A DNA stretch of 64,000 nt, taken from NCBI GenBank assembly GCA_025980665.1, contig JAICXC010000007.1, forward strand, positions 1-64,000. Direction: 5' to 3'. Source of the stretch: Bryobacteraceae bacterium (lineage in GTDB: Bacteria; Acidobacteriota; Terriglobia; Bryobacterales; Bryobacteraceae). The notes beneath the pieces are model-generated. The model worked only from the letters and a program-made list of their open reading frames with translations, did not search any database and had not been told where the DNA came from. The position numbers and the translations under genes are program-made. Numbering within the stretch: the first letter of the stretch is position 1; every line of letters begins with the position of its first letter. Below are positions 8,513 through 18,102 of the stretch, in pieces.

Positions 8513-9535
8513 ATGGCAATTCGTAAGAATCCCGAATCCCGCCCTCAGATTTCCGACGTTTCTCCGCCTGCGGCCATCCCCGGTGGCGAGTTCCGCATCC
8601 GCGGTAAAGGCCTGGTTGGTGCGGATCGACCCACGGCGCGCTTTGGCGAGCTGTCTGCCCCCGTGGTGATTGGCTCGGATTCGCTGATGATCGTACGCGT
8701 TCCGGAAGGGGTCTCGCGTGGCGAGCTGGTGCTCGGCAAGGACGAAGACGCGGCCTGGACCTGCGACATCGGCATTCAGATCGCGGAGGGAATGCATCCC
8801 GTCTCGAATCCAGCCGTCGACAAGCTGGGCAACATCTACACCACGTTCAGTGGATCGGCTGGTCAGAAGACAGCGGTGTCGATTTACAAGATCGATTCCA
8901 GTCTCACTCCTAAGCCGCTGGTTACCGAGCTGATGAACGCTACCGGCCTTGCACTGGATGCCGAAGGATCGCTCTACGTTTCGAGCCGTCATGACGGCAT
9001 GGTGTACCAGGTTTCGCCTTCGGGCAACACATCGACCTACGTCGAGGGAATGGGTGTCGCCACCGGAATCGTCTTCGACCGCGAAGACAATCTTTTTGTC
9101 GGCGATCGCAGCGGCACGGTTTTCAAGATTAGCCGGCAGCGGCAGATTTACGTGTTCGCCACGCTCGAACCATCCATTGCCGCGTATCATCTTGCCTTTG
9201 GCCCCGATGGATATCTCTACGTCACCGGTCCCACCACTTCGAGTTTCGATGCGGTCCATCGCATCGACAAAGATGGACACGTGGAAACGTTTTATCGCGG
9301 GCTAGGGCGTCCGCAGGGCATGGCTTTCGACGTGAAGGGCAACCTGTACGTGGCAGCATCGCTCGGCGGGCGTCGCGGCGTCGTGCGGATTTCTCCTGAA
9401 CGCAATGCCGAGTTGTTTCTCTCTGGCCCGGCGATTGTGGGCCTGGCGTTTTCACCATCGAAATCAGTGATCGTGGCCACCAACAACTCACTGTTCAAAG
9501 TGGACGCACGCATCGAAGGCTGGCCCGTTCCTTAA
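8513..9535 (+). CDS. IPT/TIG domain plus NHL/SMP-30-like beta-propeller protein
   Basis: PQISDVSPPAAIPGGEFRIRGKGL (IPT/TIG) followed by repeated GLALDAEGSLYVSSR / GIVFDREDNLFVGDR / GMAFDVKGNLYVAA blades. Confidence 0.75.
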   Translation: MAIRKNPESRPQISDVSPPAAIPGGEFRIRGKGLVGADRPTARFGELSAPVVIGSDSLMIVRVPEGVSRGELVLGKDEDAAWTCDIGIQIAEGMHPVSNPAVDKLGNIYTTFSGSAGQKTAVSIYKIDSSLTPKPLVTELMNATGLALDAEGSLYVSSRHDGMVYQVSPSGNTSTYVEGMGVATGIVFDREDNLFVGDRSGTVFKISRQRQIYVFATLEPSIAAYHLAFGPDGYLYVTGPTTSSFDAVHRIDKDGHVETFYRGLGRPQGMAFDVKGNLYVAASLGGRRGVVRISPERNAELFLSGPAIVGLAFSPSKSVIVATNNSLFKVDARIEGWPVP

Positions 9536-9540
9536 ATTTA

Positions 9541-10794
9541 TTGATGGCCGACGCCGAAATCATCGCTGTCGGGTCGGAGATGCTGACCTCGCAGCGTATC
9601 GACACCAATTCGCTATACATCACCGATCAACTGAATGCGCTCGGAGTCGAAGTGCACCGGAAGTTGATCATCGGCGACGATCGCGCGCTGCTGACGGATG
9701 CCGTGCAATCCGCTCTGACCCATGCGGGTATTGTGATTCTGACCGGAGGCCTCGGCCCCACGGAAGATGACGTGACCCGCCAGGCTGTGGCTGACGCGCT
9801 GAATCGTGAACTGGTCTTCAGCCAGGAAATTTGCGATGCCATCGAGGAACGCTTTCGGCGCCGCCAGCGCAACATGGCCGAGATCAACAAACGGCAGGCC
9901 TATGTAGTCGCGGGCGCGGAGGTGTTGCCGAACACCAACGGGACGGCTCCGGGGCAATGGATCGTAAACGACGGCCGCATTATCATCATGCTGCCGGGTC
10001 CACCCGGCGAACTGAAACCTTTATTCGCCAACGAGTGTGTCCCTCGGTTGACCAAACTGCTGCCCGCGCAAGTCATCCGCGCGCGATTCTACCGCGTTAC
10101 CGGCTTCACGGAATCCGATCTGGATGCTCTGATCGCTCCGGTGTATACGAAATACGCGAATCCTTCGACGACGATTCTGGCGTCTCCGGGCGACATCCAG
10201 ATTCACTTGCGCGCCCGCTGCGGATCGGCCGAAGACTCCGAGCGTTTGCTGGCCGAAGTTGGTGATCCGATTGAAGCGCTGCTTGGCCGGCATTTGTTTT
10301 CGCGCAATGGCGAACCCCTTGAAGAAATTGTGGGCGCGCTACTGCGCGAACGCGGAGCGACCCTGAGCGTCGCCGAAAGCTGCACCGGGGGCATGGTGGG
10401 ACAGCGCATTACCTCCATTGCGGGAAGCTCGGACTACTTTGTCGGCGGATTTGTGACCTACACGGATCGTATGAAGACTGACTTGCTGGGCGTGGATCCA
10501 GCGTTGATCTCCCAGCACACTGCGGTCAGCAAAGAAGTCGCCGCCGCAATGGCGGAAGGAGCGCGAGCGCGCACGGGCTCTACATTTGCCATCTCGATCA
10601 CAGGCGAAGCGGGTCCGGAGTCGAGCACGGGCTCCCCGGTGGGCACGATTTTCGTGGGATTCGTGAGTCCCGAAGGGCCGCCGGAGGTGCTACGGTTCGC
10701 CATGCCCGGCGATCGTCCACGTATACGCGGGTTCGCCACGCAAGCCGCGCTCGATCTTCTGCGGCGGCGCTTGATGAGACTCGACGAACCATGA
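9541..10794 (+). CDS. cinA: CinA: competence/damage-inducible protein / nicotinamide-nucleotide amidase
   Basis: AEIIAVGSEMLTSQRIDTNSLYITDQLNALGVEV...GGLGPTEDDVTR...SVAESCTGGMVGQRITSIAGSSDYFVGGFVTY. Confidence 0.95.
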   Translation: MMADAEIIAVGSEMLTSQRIDTNSLYITDQLNALGVEVHRKLIIGDDRALLTDAVQSALTHAGIVILTGGLGPTEDDVTRQAVADALNRELVFSQEICDAIEERFRRRQRNMAEINKRQAYVVAGAEVLPNTNGTAPGQWIVNDGRIIIMLPGPPGELKPLFANECVPRLTKLLPAQVIRARFYRVTGFTESDLDALIAPVYTKYANPSTTILASPGDIQIHLRARCGSAEDSERLLAEVGDPIEALLGRHLFSRNGEPLEEIVGALLRERGATLSVAESCTGGMVGQRITSIAGSSDYFVGGFVTYTDRMKTDLLGVDPALISQHTAVSKEVAAAMAEGARARTGSTFAISITGEAGPESSTGSPVGTIFVGFVSPEGPPEVLRFAMPGDRPRIRGFATQAALDLLRRRLMRLDEP

Positions 10795-10821
10795 GACAGG
10801 CGACAAGATCGCCTGTCCTAC
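10795..10821. repeat. Hairpin element copy 1: GACAGGCGA-CAAGA-TCGCCTGTC-CTAC
   Basis: Perfect 9-bp stem with 5-nt loop directly after the cinA stop; second copy at 25097-25123 with the same loop and CTAC flank. Confidence 0.75.
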
Positions 10822-10823
10822 TC

Positions 10824-12674
10824 ATGCTGGCGCTGGCGACCGTTCTTTTCTGGTCGATCCCGCTCTTTCAGCGGAACGTGACCATCCACTGGGATTTGAC
10901 CGACGTTACTTATCCCGCCCAGAAGTATTTTGCGGATTCTGTGCACGCCGGACGCCTCCCATACTGGACGCCGTTTCTATATTCGGGGATGCCATTTTTA
11001 TCCGATCCGCAAACCGGCGCATGGTACCCGCTGCACTGGCCGTTCTACCTGATTGGAGTCACCCCGCGCATTTTGTTCTGGGAGCTCGCTCTGCACTCGT
11101 TCCTCGCACTGGCCGGAGCCTTCCTGTTGGCCCGCAAGCTCTTCGGCGATCCGGTGGCCGCCGCCATCGCGGGGATGTTTTACGCCTGGGGAGGATTCTT
11201 CGCCGCGCACAGCTCGCAACTTGGGATGTTCGAAGCCGCGGCGTTGCTGCCGTGGCTTCTATGGGCGTCGCTATTGGAGCGGCGATACTGGCTCCTAACG
11301 GGTGCCGTGGCCGGCCTGATCACGTTAGTGGGCAGCTTCGATGCAGCGTTATATTGCTTCTTCGCACTTGCCTGCTTTCTGATCGCTCAGTCCTGGAAGC
11401 GCGCGGCCGCTCTGCTTGTAGCTACGCCCGTGATCGGATTCTGCCTGAGCGCAGTAGTGCTCCTGCCTTGGTTCGAGATCGTCAAATACGCCACGCATCC
11501 TCTCACTTCGCCGGCCGCGTCGCTGCGTCCGATCGCGCTCGCGGCCGTCATGTCTGCCGATTATTTTGGATTGATCTCCGGCGACTATAGAGGCCCGGAA
11601 GAGATTCGCCAGTTCTATCTGTACGGCGGCTTGCTCCTGCTCCCGCTCGCGATCGCAGGGCTCATCCGGAAGTTCCAAATGCGACCGATACTGGCGCTGA
11701 TTGTCCCAGGATTGTGGTATGCGTTCGGTCCAGGTGCGGGTGTTGCGCGGCTGCTCAAGCTGCTGCCCGGCTTTCGTGACGCGCATGCGCCGATCGAGAT
11801 CTGGTTCGTGCCGGCGCTGGGCCTCGCGCTAGCCGCTGGGTCCGGTGCGGCATGGGCTGCGGAAAAGATGGGACAGAAACGCCTGCCATTCATCCTGATG
11901 GTGATCATCGCGGCCGATTTGTGGCATTTCAATATGTACAAGAGCCCGCTGGTGTATGCGTCATCCATTACCTTCGACGAACTGTATGGAAAGCGCCAGC
12001 AGGCTTTCGAAGATCGTATCCGCGAGGTCAAGCAGCAACCGCTGTATCGCTTGTGGATGTCGAATGCCGGCATCGCCATCGGCCCCCTGGATGGATCTCT
12101 GGTGACGCGCACAGAAGGGAGCTGGGGCGCCGGGTTACTCGAATTAAATCGCTATGCCGAATATACGCGCGCGATTACGTCGAATCCGCGGTTGCTGAAC
12201 GGGTTGAGTGCGAATTTCCTAGTGGACCCGCGAGGGCGCCTGGAGGTGAACCCGTCCGCCCTTCGGCGGGTCTCCGTGCCCGCGAGAATCACCCCGGGTG
12301 GGTACGCAGATCTTGCGTCCCTAGATCCGACCGAGGGTTCGGTTGTCGAAGGGTGGACCCGGAGCGTGGCACAGCAGCAACCCACGGAACTAACCGTCAC
12401 CGGGTATCGCGAGGACTTTTATCAGATCCGGTATTCGGCTCCGGCGGAGACGCTGATTCGCATTGCGGTTCCTTTCGCGCCTGGCTGGCACGCCGCGGTG
12501 GACGGCATCCCAGTCGCCGTATTGCCGGTCGATTATGCTCTGAGCGGTGTTGTGGTTCCTGTCGGGCAGCACCAGCTAACTCTGCAATTCCGGCCGCAGT
12601 ACTTCCTGATGGGCGCGGCGTTGAGTATCGCGGCGATCATCGGAATAGTCGTTCTTTTTTGTATAGTGAGTTGA
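10824..12674 (+). CDS. YfhO-like multi-span membrane protein
   Basis: Hydrophobic protein with WDLTDVTYPAQKYFADSVHAGRLPYWTPFLYSGMPFLSDPQTGAWYPLHWPFYL. Start moved to 10824 because the ORF start at 10791 lies in the cinA end and hairpin element. Confidence 0.7.
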   Translation: MLALATVLFWSIPLFQRNVTIHWDLTDVTYPAQKYFADSVHAGRLPYWTPFLYSGMPFLSDPQTGAWYPLHWPFYLIGVTPRILFWELALHSFLALAGAFLLARKLFGDPVAAAIAGMFYAWGGFFAAHSSQLGMFEAAALLPWLLWASLLERRYWLLTGAVAGLITLVGSFDAALYCFFALACFLIAQSWKRAAALLVATPVIGFCLSAVVLLPWFEIVKYATHPLTSPAASLRPIALAAVMSADYFGLISGDYRGPEEIRQFYLYGGLLLLPLAIAGLIRKFQMRPILALIVPGLWYAFGPGAGVARLLKLLPGFRDAHAPIEIWFVPALGLALAAGSGAAWAAEKMGQKRLPFILMVIIAADLWHFNMYKSPLVYASSITFDELYGKRQQAFEDRIREVKQQPLYRLWMSNAGIAIGPLDGSLVTRTEGSWGAGLLELNRYAEYTRAITSNPRLLNGLSANFLVDPRGRLEVNPSALRRVSVPARITPGGYADLASLDPTEGSVVEGWTRSVAQQQPTELTVTGYREDFYQIRYSAPAETLIRIAVPFAPGWHAAVDGIPVAVLPVDYALSGVVVPVGQHQLTLQFRPQYFLMGAALSIAAIIGIVVLFCIVS

Positions 12675-12686
12675 AAGAGGCTCAAC

Positions 12687-13232
12687 ATGCGAATTCGTGG
12701 AGTGGTTTTGATGATGCTTGCGTTCGTTGGAATCTCCGCGGCCCAAGCACCGGCGCCCTCAAAAGCGAAAGCCAAGGCACCATCCGCCCCTGCCAGCCGG
12801 AATCCTGCGACGCTTGCTCAGCTCATGAAGGGGATTTTGTTTCCGAGCGCAAATGTGGTGTTCTTCGCTCAAAGCGACAATCCGAACGACGTGCCGCCGG
12901 CTAAGGATCCGGCCTTGGCGATCAATCCTCTGGCTAGTTCCTACGGCAAATGGGAAGCGGTGGAGAATGCCAGCCTGGCGATCGTGGAAGCCGCCAACCT
13001 GCTCACAGTTCCTGGACGCAAGTGCTCTAATGGCCTGCCCGTTCCTGTTACCAATGCGGATTGGCCGAAGCTCGTGCAGGGCCTCCGGGACGCTGGGATG
13101 GCGGCATATAAAGCGGCACAATCGAAGAATCAGGATAAGATCCTGGACGCCGCTGACGTGATGACGACGGCCTGCGCGAACTGCCACGACAAATATCGCG
13201 AGAAGCCGACGCCCGCAGACCGCTGCAAGTAA
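12687..13232 (+). CDS. c-type cytochrome-like secreted protein
   Basis: 181 aa, signal peptide, single CANCH motif near the C-terminus. Confidence 0.65.
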   Translation: MRIRGVVLMMLAFVGISAAQAPAPSKAKAKAPSAPASRNPATLAQLMKGILFPSANVVFFAQSDNPNDVPPAKDPALAINPLASSYGKWEAVENASLAIVEAANLLTVPGRKCSNGLPVPVTNADWPKLVQGLRDAGMAAYKAAQSKNQDKILDAADVMTTACANCHDKYREKPTPADRCK

Positions 13233-13292
13233 AGCAAAAATCTGATCCTGTAGTCTTCCACGATTTCGGCCGATAGGCGGGGTAGGTCTCCT

Positions 13293-14183
13293 ATGGTCGA
13301 AACGACTTCAGCTCCCACGGTCTCAGCTTCGGAATGCAAACTCTCTCAGCGCGCGATGGGCGCACTCGGCAAGCTGCCCCCTTTCTCGCCAATCCTGAAC
13401 AAATTGCTGGCTTCTCTGGCGGGCGAGGACGTGTCCTTCTCCAAGCTCGGCGAACTGATCGAAAAAGACACCGTGGTGGCAGGAAATATTATTCACCTGG
13501 TGAACTCGGCGCTCTACGCGCGACGCGCGACGATTACTTCGGTGCGCCATGCGCTGGCCCTCCTGGGGATGGACAAGGTTCGCAATACGCTGCTGGGGAT
13601 GTCGATTTCGCGCATGTGGACCCAGGTGAAGACCCCTCCGGCATGGTCCATGGTGCGCTTCAACCGGCACTCGGCGGCAGTCGCGATTCTGAGCGATCAG
13701 ATCGCCTCGCGGATTCCGGGGGCTGAGTATCCCGAAGGCGCATTCGTAGGAGGATTGTTGCACGATCTGGGCCGTTTGCTGATTGCGCTAGGCCTGCCGG
13801 ACGAGTTTGCTCGCCTGATGAAGCTTCAGGAACAATCAAGCCGATCCTGGACGGAATGCGAGCTGGAACTGCTGGGATTCACGCACGCCGAGCTGTCAGC
13901 CGAAGCTCTGGAAAAGTGGAAATTTCCTCAAGAAGTGCAGGTTGCTGTTCGTGATCATCATCGGCCGCCGGCATTTCAGCCGGGTGGAGTCATACCGCTC
14001 AGCGCCATCCTCAACGCCGCGGATCGGTATGTCAATGCTACCGGCGAATCGATCATCGTTTCCAAGCTGTTGAGCGAGGACGCCGGAGCAATCGCGGGCC
14101 TGGGCATTCCGGACGAAAAAATCGCCCCGCTGCTGGCGGATTTCAAGGCAGAGCACGCGGCCATGGCGGCGTTTTTTAAGTAA
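13293..14183 (+). CDS. HDOD domain protein
   Basis: LPPFSPILNKLLASLAGEDVSFSKLGELIEKDTVVAGNIIHLVNSALY...VRHALALLGMDKVRN...GGLLHDLGRLLIA. Confidence 0.85.
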   Translation: MVETTSAPTVSASECKLSQRAMGALGKLPPFSPILNKLLASLAGEDVSFSKLGELIEKDTVVAGNIIHLVNSALYARRATITSVRHALALLGMDKVRNTLLGMSISRMWTQVKTPPAWSMVRFNRHSAAVAILSDQIASRIPGAEYPEGAFVGGLLHDLGRLLIALGLPDEFARLMKLQEQSSRSWTECELELLGFTHAELSAEALEKWKFPQEVQVAVRDHHRPPAFQPGGVIPLSAILNAADRYVNATGESIIVSKLLSEDAGAIAGLGIPDEKIAPLLADFKAEHAAMAAFFK

Positions 14184-14203
14184 CAATACTAGCCGGGGTA
14201 CAC

Positions 14204-15154
14204 TTGAATAGTAAGGTCTCCCCGATGCCGGCCGTTCAATCCATCGTTGACGAAATACTGGAGCTGAAGCAGCAGCGCCACGCGATTATTTTGGCGCATC
14301 ACTACCAGGAATCTGAGATTCAGGAACTGGCGGATTCGATCGGCGACAGTCTGGAGCTGGCGCGCAGAGCTCGGGACTTCGAAGGCGATGTGATTGCATT
14401 CTGTGGCGTGGTTTTCATGGCCGAAACCGCCAAGGTCCTGAACCCCACGCGGACCGTGGTGCTGCCCGACCTCGATGCCGGCTGCAGCCTGGTGGATAGC
14501 TGTACGGCCGAGCAGGTGCGGGCTTTCCGCGCGCGCCATCCGGACCACGTCGTCGTTAGCTATGTCAATACGTCGGTGGAAGTGAAGGCGGAAAGCGATA
14601 TCTTGTGCACCTCGCGGAATGCGGTGCGGATTGTGAACTCGATTCCCGCGGAGAATCCGATATTGTTTCTCCCTGATATCAATTTGGGAAACTACGTAAA
14701 GCAGCAGACGGGCCGCGAAAACATGACCATCTGGCAGGGCGCGTGCATCGTACACGCGACGTTCCTGGCGCGCCGGCTCACTACTGCTCGGGCCGAGCAT
14801 CCCCAGGCACTGGTCGCCGCGCATCCGGAGTGCCCGGCGGACGTTTTGGCGATGGCGGATTTCATCGGCTCAACCAGCGCGATCATCGACTGGTGCGTAT
14901 CCGCGCCGGCTGAAGAATACATCGTGATGACCGAAAGCGGCGTCCGCCATTCTCTGGAGCGTCTGGCGCCGCAGAAGCGTTTCTACTTCGTTCCCAACGA
15001 GAATTGCAACTGCAGCGAATGCCCCTACATGCGGCGTAACACGCTCGAAAAACTGCGCGACTGCCTGACGATGCTGACGCCGCGCATTGAGCTTTCTGAC
15101 GATATTATCCGGCGCGCCGCGCTACCCATCGAGCGGATGCTCGCAGTTCGTTAA
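14204..15154 (+). CDS. nadA: Quinolinate synthase NadA
   Basis: IILAHHYQESEIQELADSIGDSLELAR...FCGVVFMAETAKVLNP...PDLDAGCSLVDSC...NCNCSECPYM. Start may be ATG at 14225. Confidence 0.95.
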   Translation: MNSKVSPMPAVQSIVDEILELKQQRHAIILAHHYQESEIQELADSIGDSLELARRARDFEGDVIAFCGVVFMAETAKVLNPTRTVVLPDLDAGCSLVDSCTAEQVRAFRARHPDHVVVSYVNTSVEVKAESDILCTSRNAVRIVNSIPAENPILFLPDINLGNYVKQQTGRENMTIWQGACIVHATFLARRLTTARAEHPQALVAAHPECPADVLAMADFIGSTSAIIDWCVSAPAEEYIVMTESGVRHSLERLAPQKRFYFVPNENCNCSECPYMRRNTLEKLRDCLTMLTPRIELSDDIIRRAALPIERMLAVR

Positions 15155-15165
15155 CGAGCCCGGTA

Positions 15166-15978
15166 ATGCACCACGAAATTCAAGATGCCGTGCGCCGGGC
15201 GCTCGCCGAGGACATTGGCTCGGGCGACATCACCACTAATCTGTGCGTTCCCGCCGCGGCTACAGCAAAAGGCCGGATGGTCGCGCGCGAATCGCTGGTC
15301 TTAGCGGGCGTTGAGTTGCTGCCGCTCATCTTTGCAGACTGCATTGTCGCGATTACGCGCTGTTCCGGAGACCGCCTTGAGGATGGCAGCGAAATCGCCG
15401 TCGTCCAAGGTCCAGCGCGAGCGTTGCTAACGGGCGAACGCACGGCTCTGAATTTTGTCCAGCGTTTAAGTGGTGTCGCGACGCTGGCCGCCGCGTATGT
15501 TCGCGCCGTGGAGGGCACGCGCTGCCGGATTCTGGATACCCGCAAAACCACGCCGGGCCTGAGGCGGCTAGAAAAGATGGCGGCGGCCGCGGGCGGGGCG
15601 GTGAATTATCGCCTGGGGTTGTTCGACGCGGTATTGATCAAGAACAACCACATCACTGCGGCGGGCGGCGTCCGGGCAGCGCTGGAGCGCACACGAGATG
15701 CCGGGGTGCCGATCGAGATCGAGGTCCGGACGCGCGAAGAGTTGGACGAGGCATTAGCCTGCGGGGCCACCCATCTGCTGCTGGATAATCTTTCGCCGGC
15801 GGAAGCGAAAGATTGGGTCTTGTATATCGACCAGCGCGCGACTACGGAGTTATCTGGCGGCATCACGCTTGAAACCGCTCGGGCTTATGCGGAATCCGGC
15901 GCGGATTTTCTGTCGAGTGGCGCGATCACCCACTCAGCGCGGGCGGTCGACATCAACTTCCGCATCGAACCGGACTGA
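15166..15978 (+). CDS. nadC: Nicotinate-nucleotide pyrophosphorylase (carboxylating)
   Basis: RRALAEDIGSGDITT...GERTALNFVQRLSGVAT...CRILDTRKTTPGLRRLEKMA...LIKNNHI. Confidence 0.95.
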   Translation: MHHEIQDAVRRALAEDIGSGDITTNLCVPAAATAKGRMVARESLVLAGVELLPLIFADCIVAITRCSGDRLEDGSEIAVVQGPARALLTGERTALNFVQRLSGVATLAAAYVRAVEGTRCRILDTRKTTPGLRRLEKMAAAAGGAVNYRLGLFDAVLIKNNHITAAGGVRAALERTRDAGVPIEIEVRTREELDEALACGATHLLLDNLSPAEAKDWVLYIDQRATTELSGGITLETARAYAESGADFLSSGAITHSARAVDINFRIEPD

Positions 15979-15982
15979 AGGC

Positions 15983-18064
15983 TTACCTCAGCAGTTCGTT
16001 CGCCAGCGCATCGGCGCCGTAGATCTTCCGCAGGGCTTCCGTAATCGCCGCCGTGTGAACCGCTACCGCACGATTGGTCTCGCCCTCATACACGAAATCG
16101 CCGACCAGCGATTCGATGTTCCCGTCGAAGATCAAGCCCACAATCTCGCCATTCTTGTTCACCACGGGCGACCCGGAATTACCACCGATAATATCGTTCG
16201 TGGTGACAAAATTGAAGGGCGTCGATAGATCGAGCTTCGTGCGGCCGTCGACGTAGCGTTGCGGCAGTTCGAACGGACCCGTGTCGCCGAAACTGGCCGA
16301 CCGGTCGTATAGCCCATACATCGTCGTCATCGGGGGCGCGATTGTTCCGTTCATCGGATAGCCCTTCACTTGGCCGTAAGAAAGTCGCAGCGTGAACGTC
16401 GCGTCGGGATACGTCGATTTCCCAAATGCCGCGAAGCGAGCTTTGCCAAGCTGTTCGCCCGCGCGCTGCTCCACGCTCTGAACGTTATCTTCCAGCCACT
16501 TGGTCAGCTCGCGACGGGTTGGATCGAGCTTGCGCGCCAGCACGATCATCGAATCGTTGGATGCTGCGACAGCGGACTCGCCTCCCTCGATCAATTTCTT
16601 GCGCACTTCCGGATCGGTCAGTTTGGTCCCATTGACTAGTTCCGTCGCGACTTCATGCGGCGATTTTCCGTTCAGCACCATCTTCACCCAGGGATCGTTG
16701 GGACCCGCTTCGGCGAGATCCAGTTCCAGGGCGCCCATGATACGCGCGATTTCCATGTCGGGATAAATCGGCGCGGGTGAGAACAAGGCCAATCTTAGCG
16801 ATTCGAGCTGCGATTCGTGATAACCCGCCAAGCGCTCGCCATCCGGCTTTTTGATCTCGGCGACGTACTGCACGATCTGTTGCGCCAAGCTAGCCAGCGA
16901 CGAATTCAGTCCGTGAAAATATTGTTCCTTGAAACGCGTCTGCGCCTTTTTTTCGGATGCGGCGATTTGGTCCCAAGCGCTCCCGTACGCCGCTTTCCAC
17001 TGCGGATTCGCCGCCACCCGGGCCTTGAATTTCGTTTCGTCGGCGCGCTTGGCATCCATCACACGCTTGTCCTGCAGGCCCTTTTCGCGCCCATCATACG
17101 CTTTCAGCGAGTTTTCCAGGCCGAAGATTTGGGTCATCGCGCGCCGCGCCGCCTCCGGGCCAGTGGCTGAATACTTCTTCAGCGTGTCGATGCGGCTATG
17201 CAGAATCTTCAAGGTTGCGGGCTCGTACAAATCGCGCTCGGCCTCGAGTTGCGCCAGCGTATCTAACCTTTGCGTCGATCCGGGGTGGCCGGATACGAAT
17301 ACCAGCTCGCCAGCGGCTGCGCCTTTCGGGTTCCACTTCAAATAGTTCTGGCTCTGGATGGGTTGTCCGTTTTCATACACGCGAAACAGTGCGAAATCGA
17401 GGTCGTAGCGCGGATACGTGAAATTGTCGGGATCGCCGCCAAAGAACGCGATCTGCTGCTCCGGCGCGAACACGATCCGCACATCCGTGTATTTCTTGTA
17501 GCGATACAGCCAATATTCCCCGCCTTGATACAGCGTGACGACGTCAGAGCGGAATCCCGTTTTTTCCAGGCTTTCGCGTTCGATGGCGGTGATCACGTCC
17601 TTGCGCTTGGCGAATTCCTGCTCCGGGTTGCGCGCTCCCTTGAGGGCGTCCTGCACGCGAGCTGTCACGTTCTCCATCGAGACCAGGACGTTCACCTCCA
17701 GATCGGGCGACTTGATTTCTTCCGCGGATGTGCGGGCGTAAAACCCTGATTTGACGTAGTCGTGTTCGGGCGTCGAATTCTTCTGCAACTGTCCCAGCGC
17801 GACGTGATGGTTGGTGAGTAACAATCCGGTAGGGCTGACAAACGATCCCGATCCCCCGTCGTTCAGCCGGACGCTCGAAAGGCGCACGTGGTCGAGCCAC
17901 TGCTGGGTGATGGCGAAGTTGTATTTATCCTGGATCAGCCGCGTGGGAGGATTGTCAAAGGTCCACATCCCTTCCTCGGCATGAATCGGGCCGCGAAAAA
18001 CGGCAAGGGCCATAACCGTTCCGCCCGCGAGCAAAATCAGTCGATTCATAAGACCTCGCTTCAT
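15983..18064 (-). CDS. S46 family peptidase (dipeptidyl-peptidase 7/11-like)
   Basis: EEGMWTFDNPPTRLIQDKYNF...GGSGSFVSPTGLLLTNHHVALGQLQK...TTNDIIGGNSGSPVVNKNGEIVGLIFDGNIESL. Start placed at MKRGLMNRL. Confidence 0.9.
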   Translation of the reverse strand: MKRGLMNRLILLAGGTVMALAVFRGPIHAEEGMWTFDNPPTRLIQDKYNFAITQQWLDHVRLSSVRLNDGGSGSFVSPTGLLLTNHHVALGQLQKNSTPEHDYVKSGFYARTSAEEIKSPDLEVNVLVSMENVTARVQDALKGARNPEQEFAKRKDVITAIERESLEKTGFRSDVVTLYQGGEYWLYRYKKYTDVRIVFAPEQQIAFFGGDPDNFTYPRYDLDFALFRVYENGQPIQSQNYLKWNPKGAAAGELVFVSGHPGSTQRLDTLAQLEAERDLYEPATLKILHSRIDTLKKYSATGPEAARRAMTQIFGLENSLKAYDGREKGLQDKRVMDAKRADETKFKARVAANPQWKAAYGSAWDQIAASEKKAQTRFKEQYFHGLNSSLASLAQQIVQYVAEIKKPDGERLAGYHESQLESLRLALFSPAPIYPDMEIARIMGALELDLAEAGPNDPWVKMVLNGKSPHEVATELVNGTKLTDPEVRKKLIEGGESAVAASNDSMIVLARKLDPTRRELTKWLEDNVQSVEQRAGEQLGKARFAAFGKSTYPDATFTLRLSYGQVKGYPMNGTIAPPMTTMYGLYDRSASFGDTGPFELPQRYVDGRTKLDLSTPFNFVTTNDIIGGNSGSPVVNKNGEIVGLIFDGNIESLVGDFVYEGETNRAVAVHTAAITEALRKIYGADALANELLR

Positions 18065-18102
18065 AAGATCATGGTAGCGCGCGTTAAAATGGGAACGCTT
18101 AA

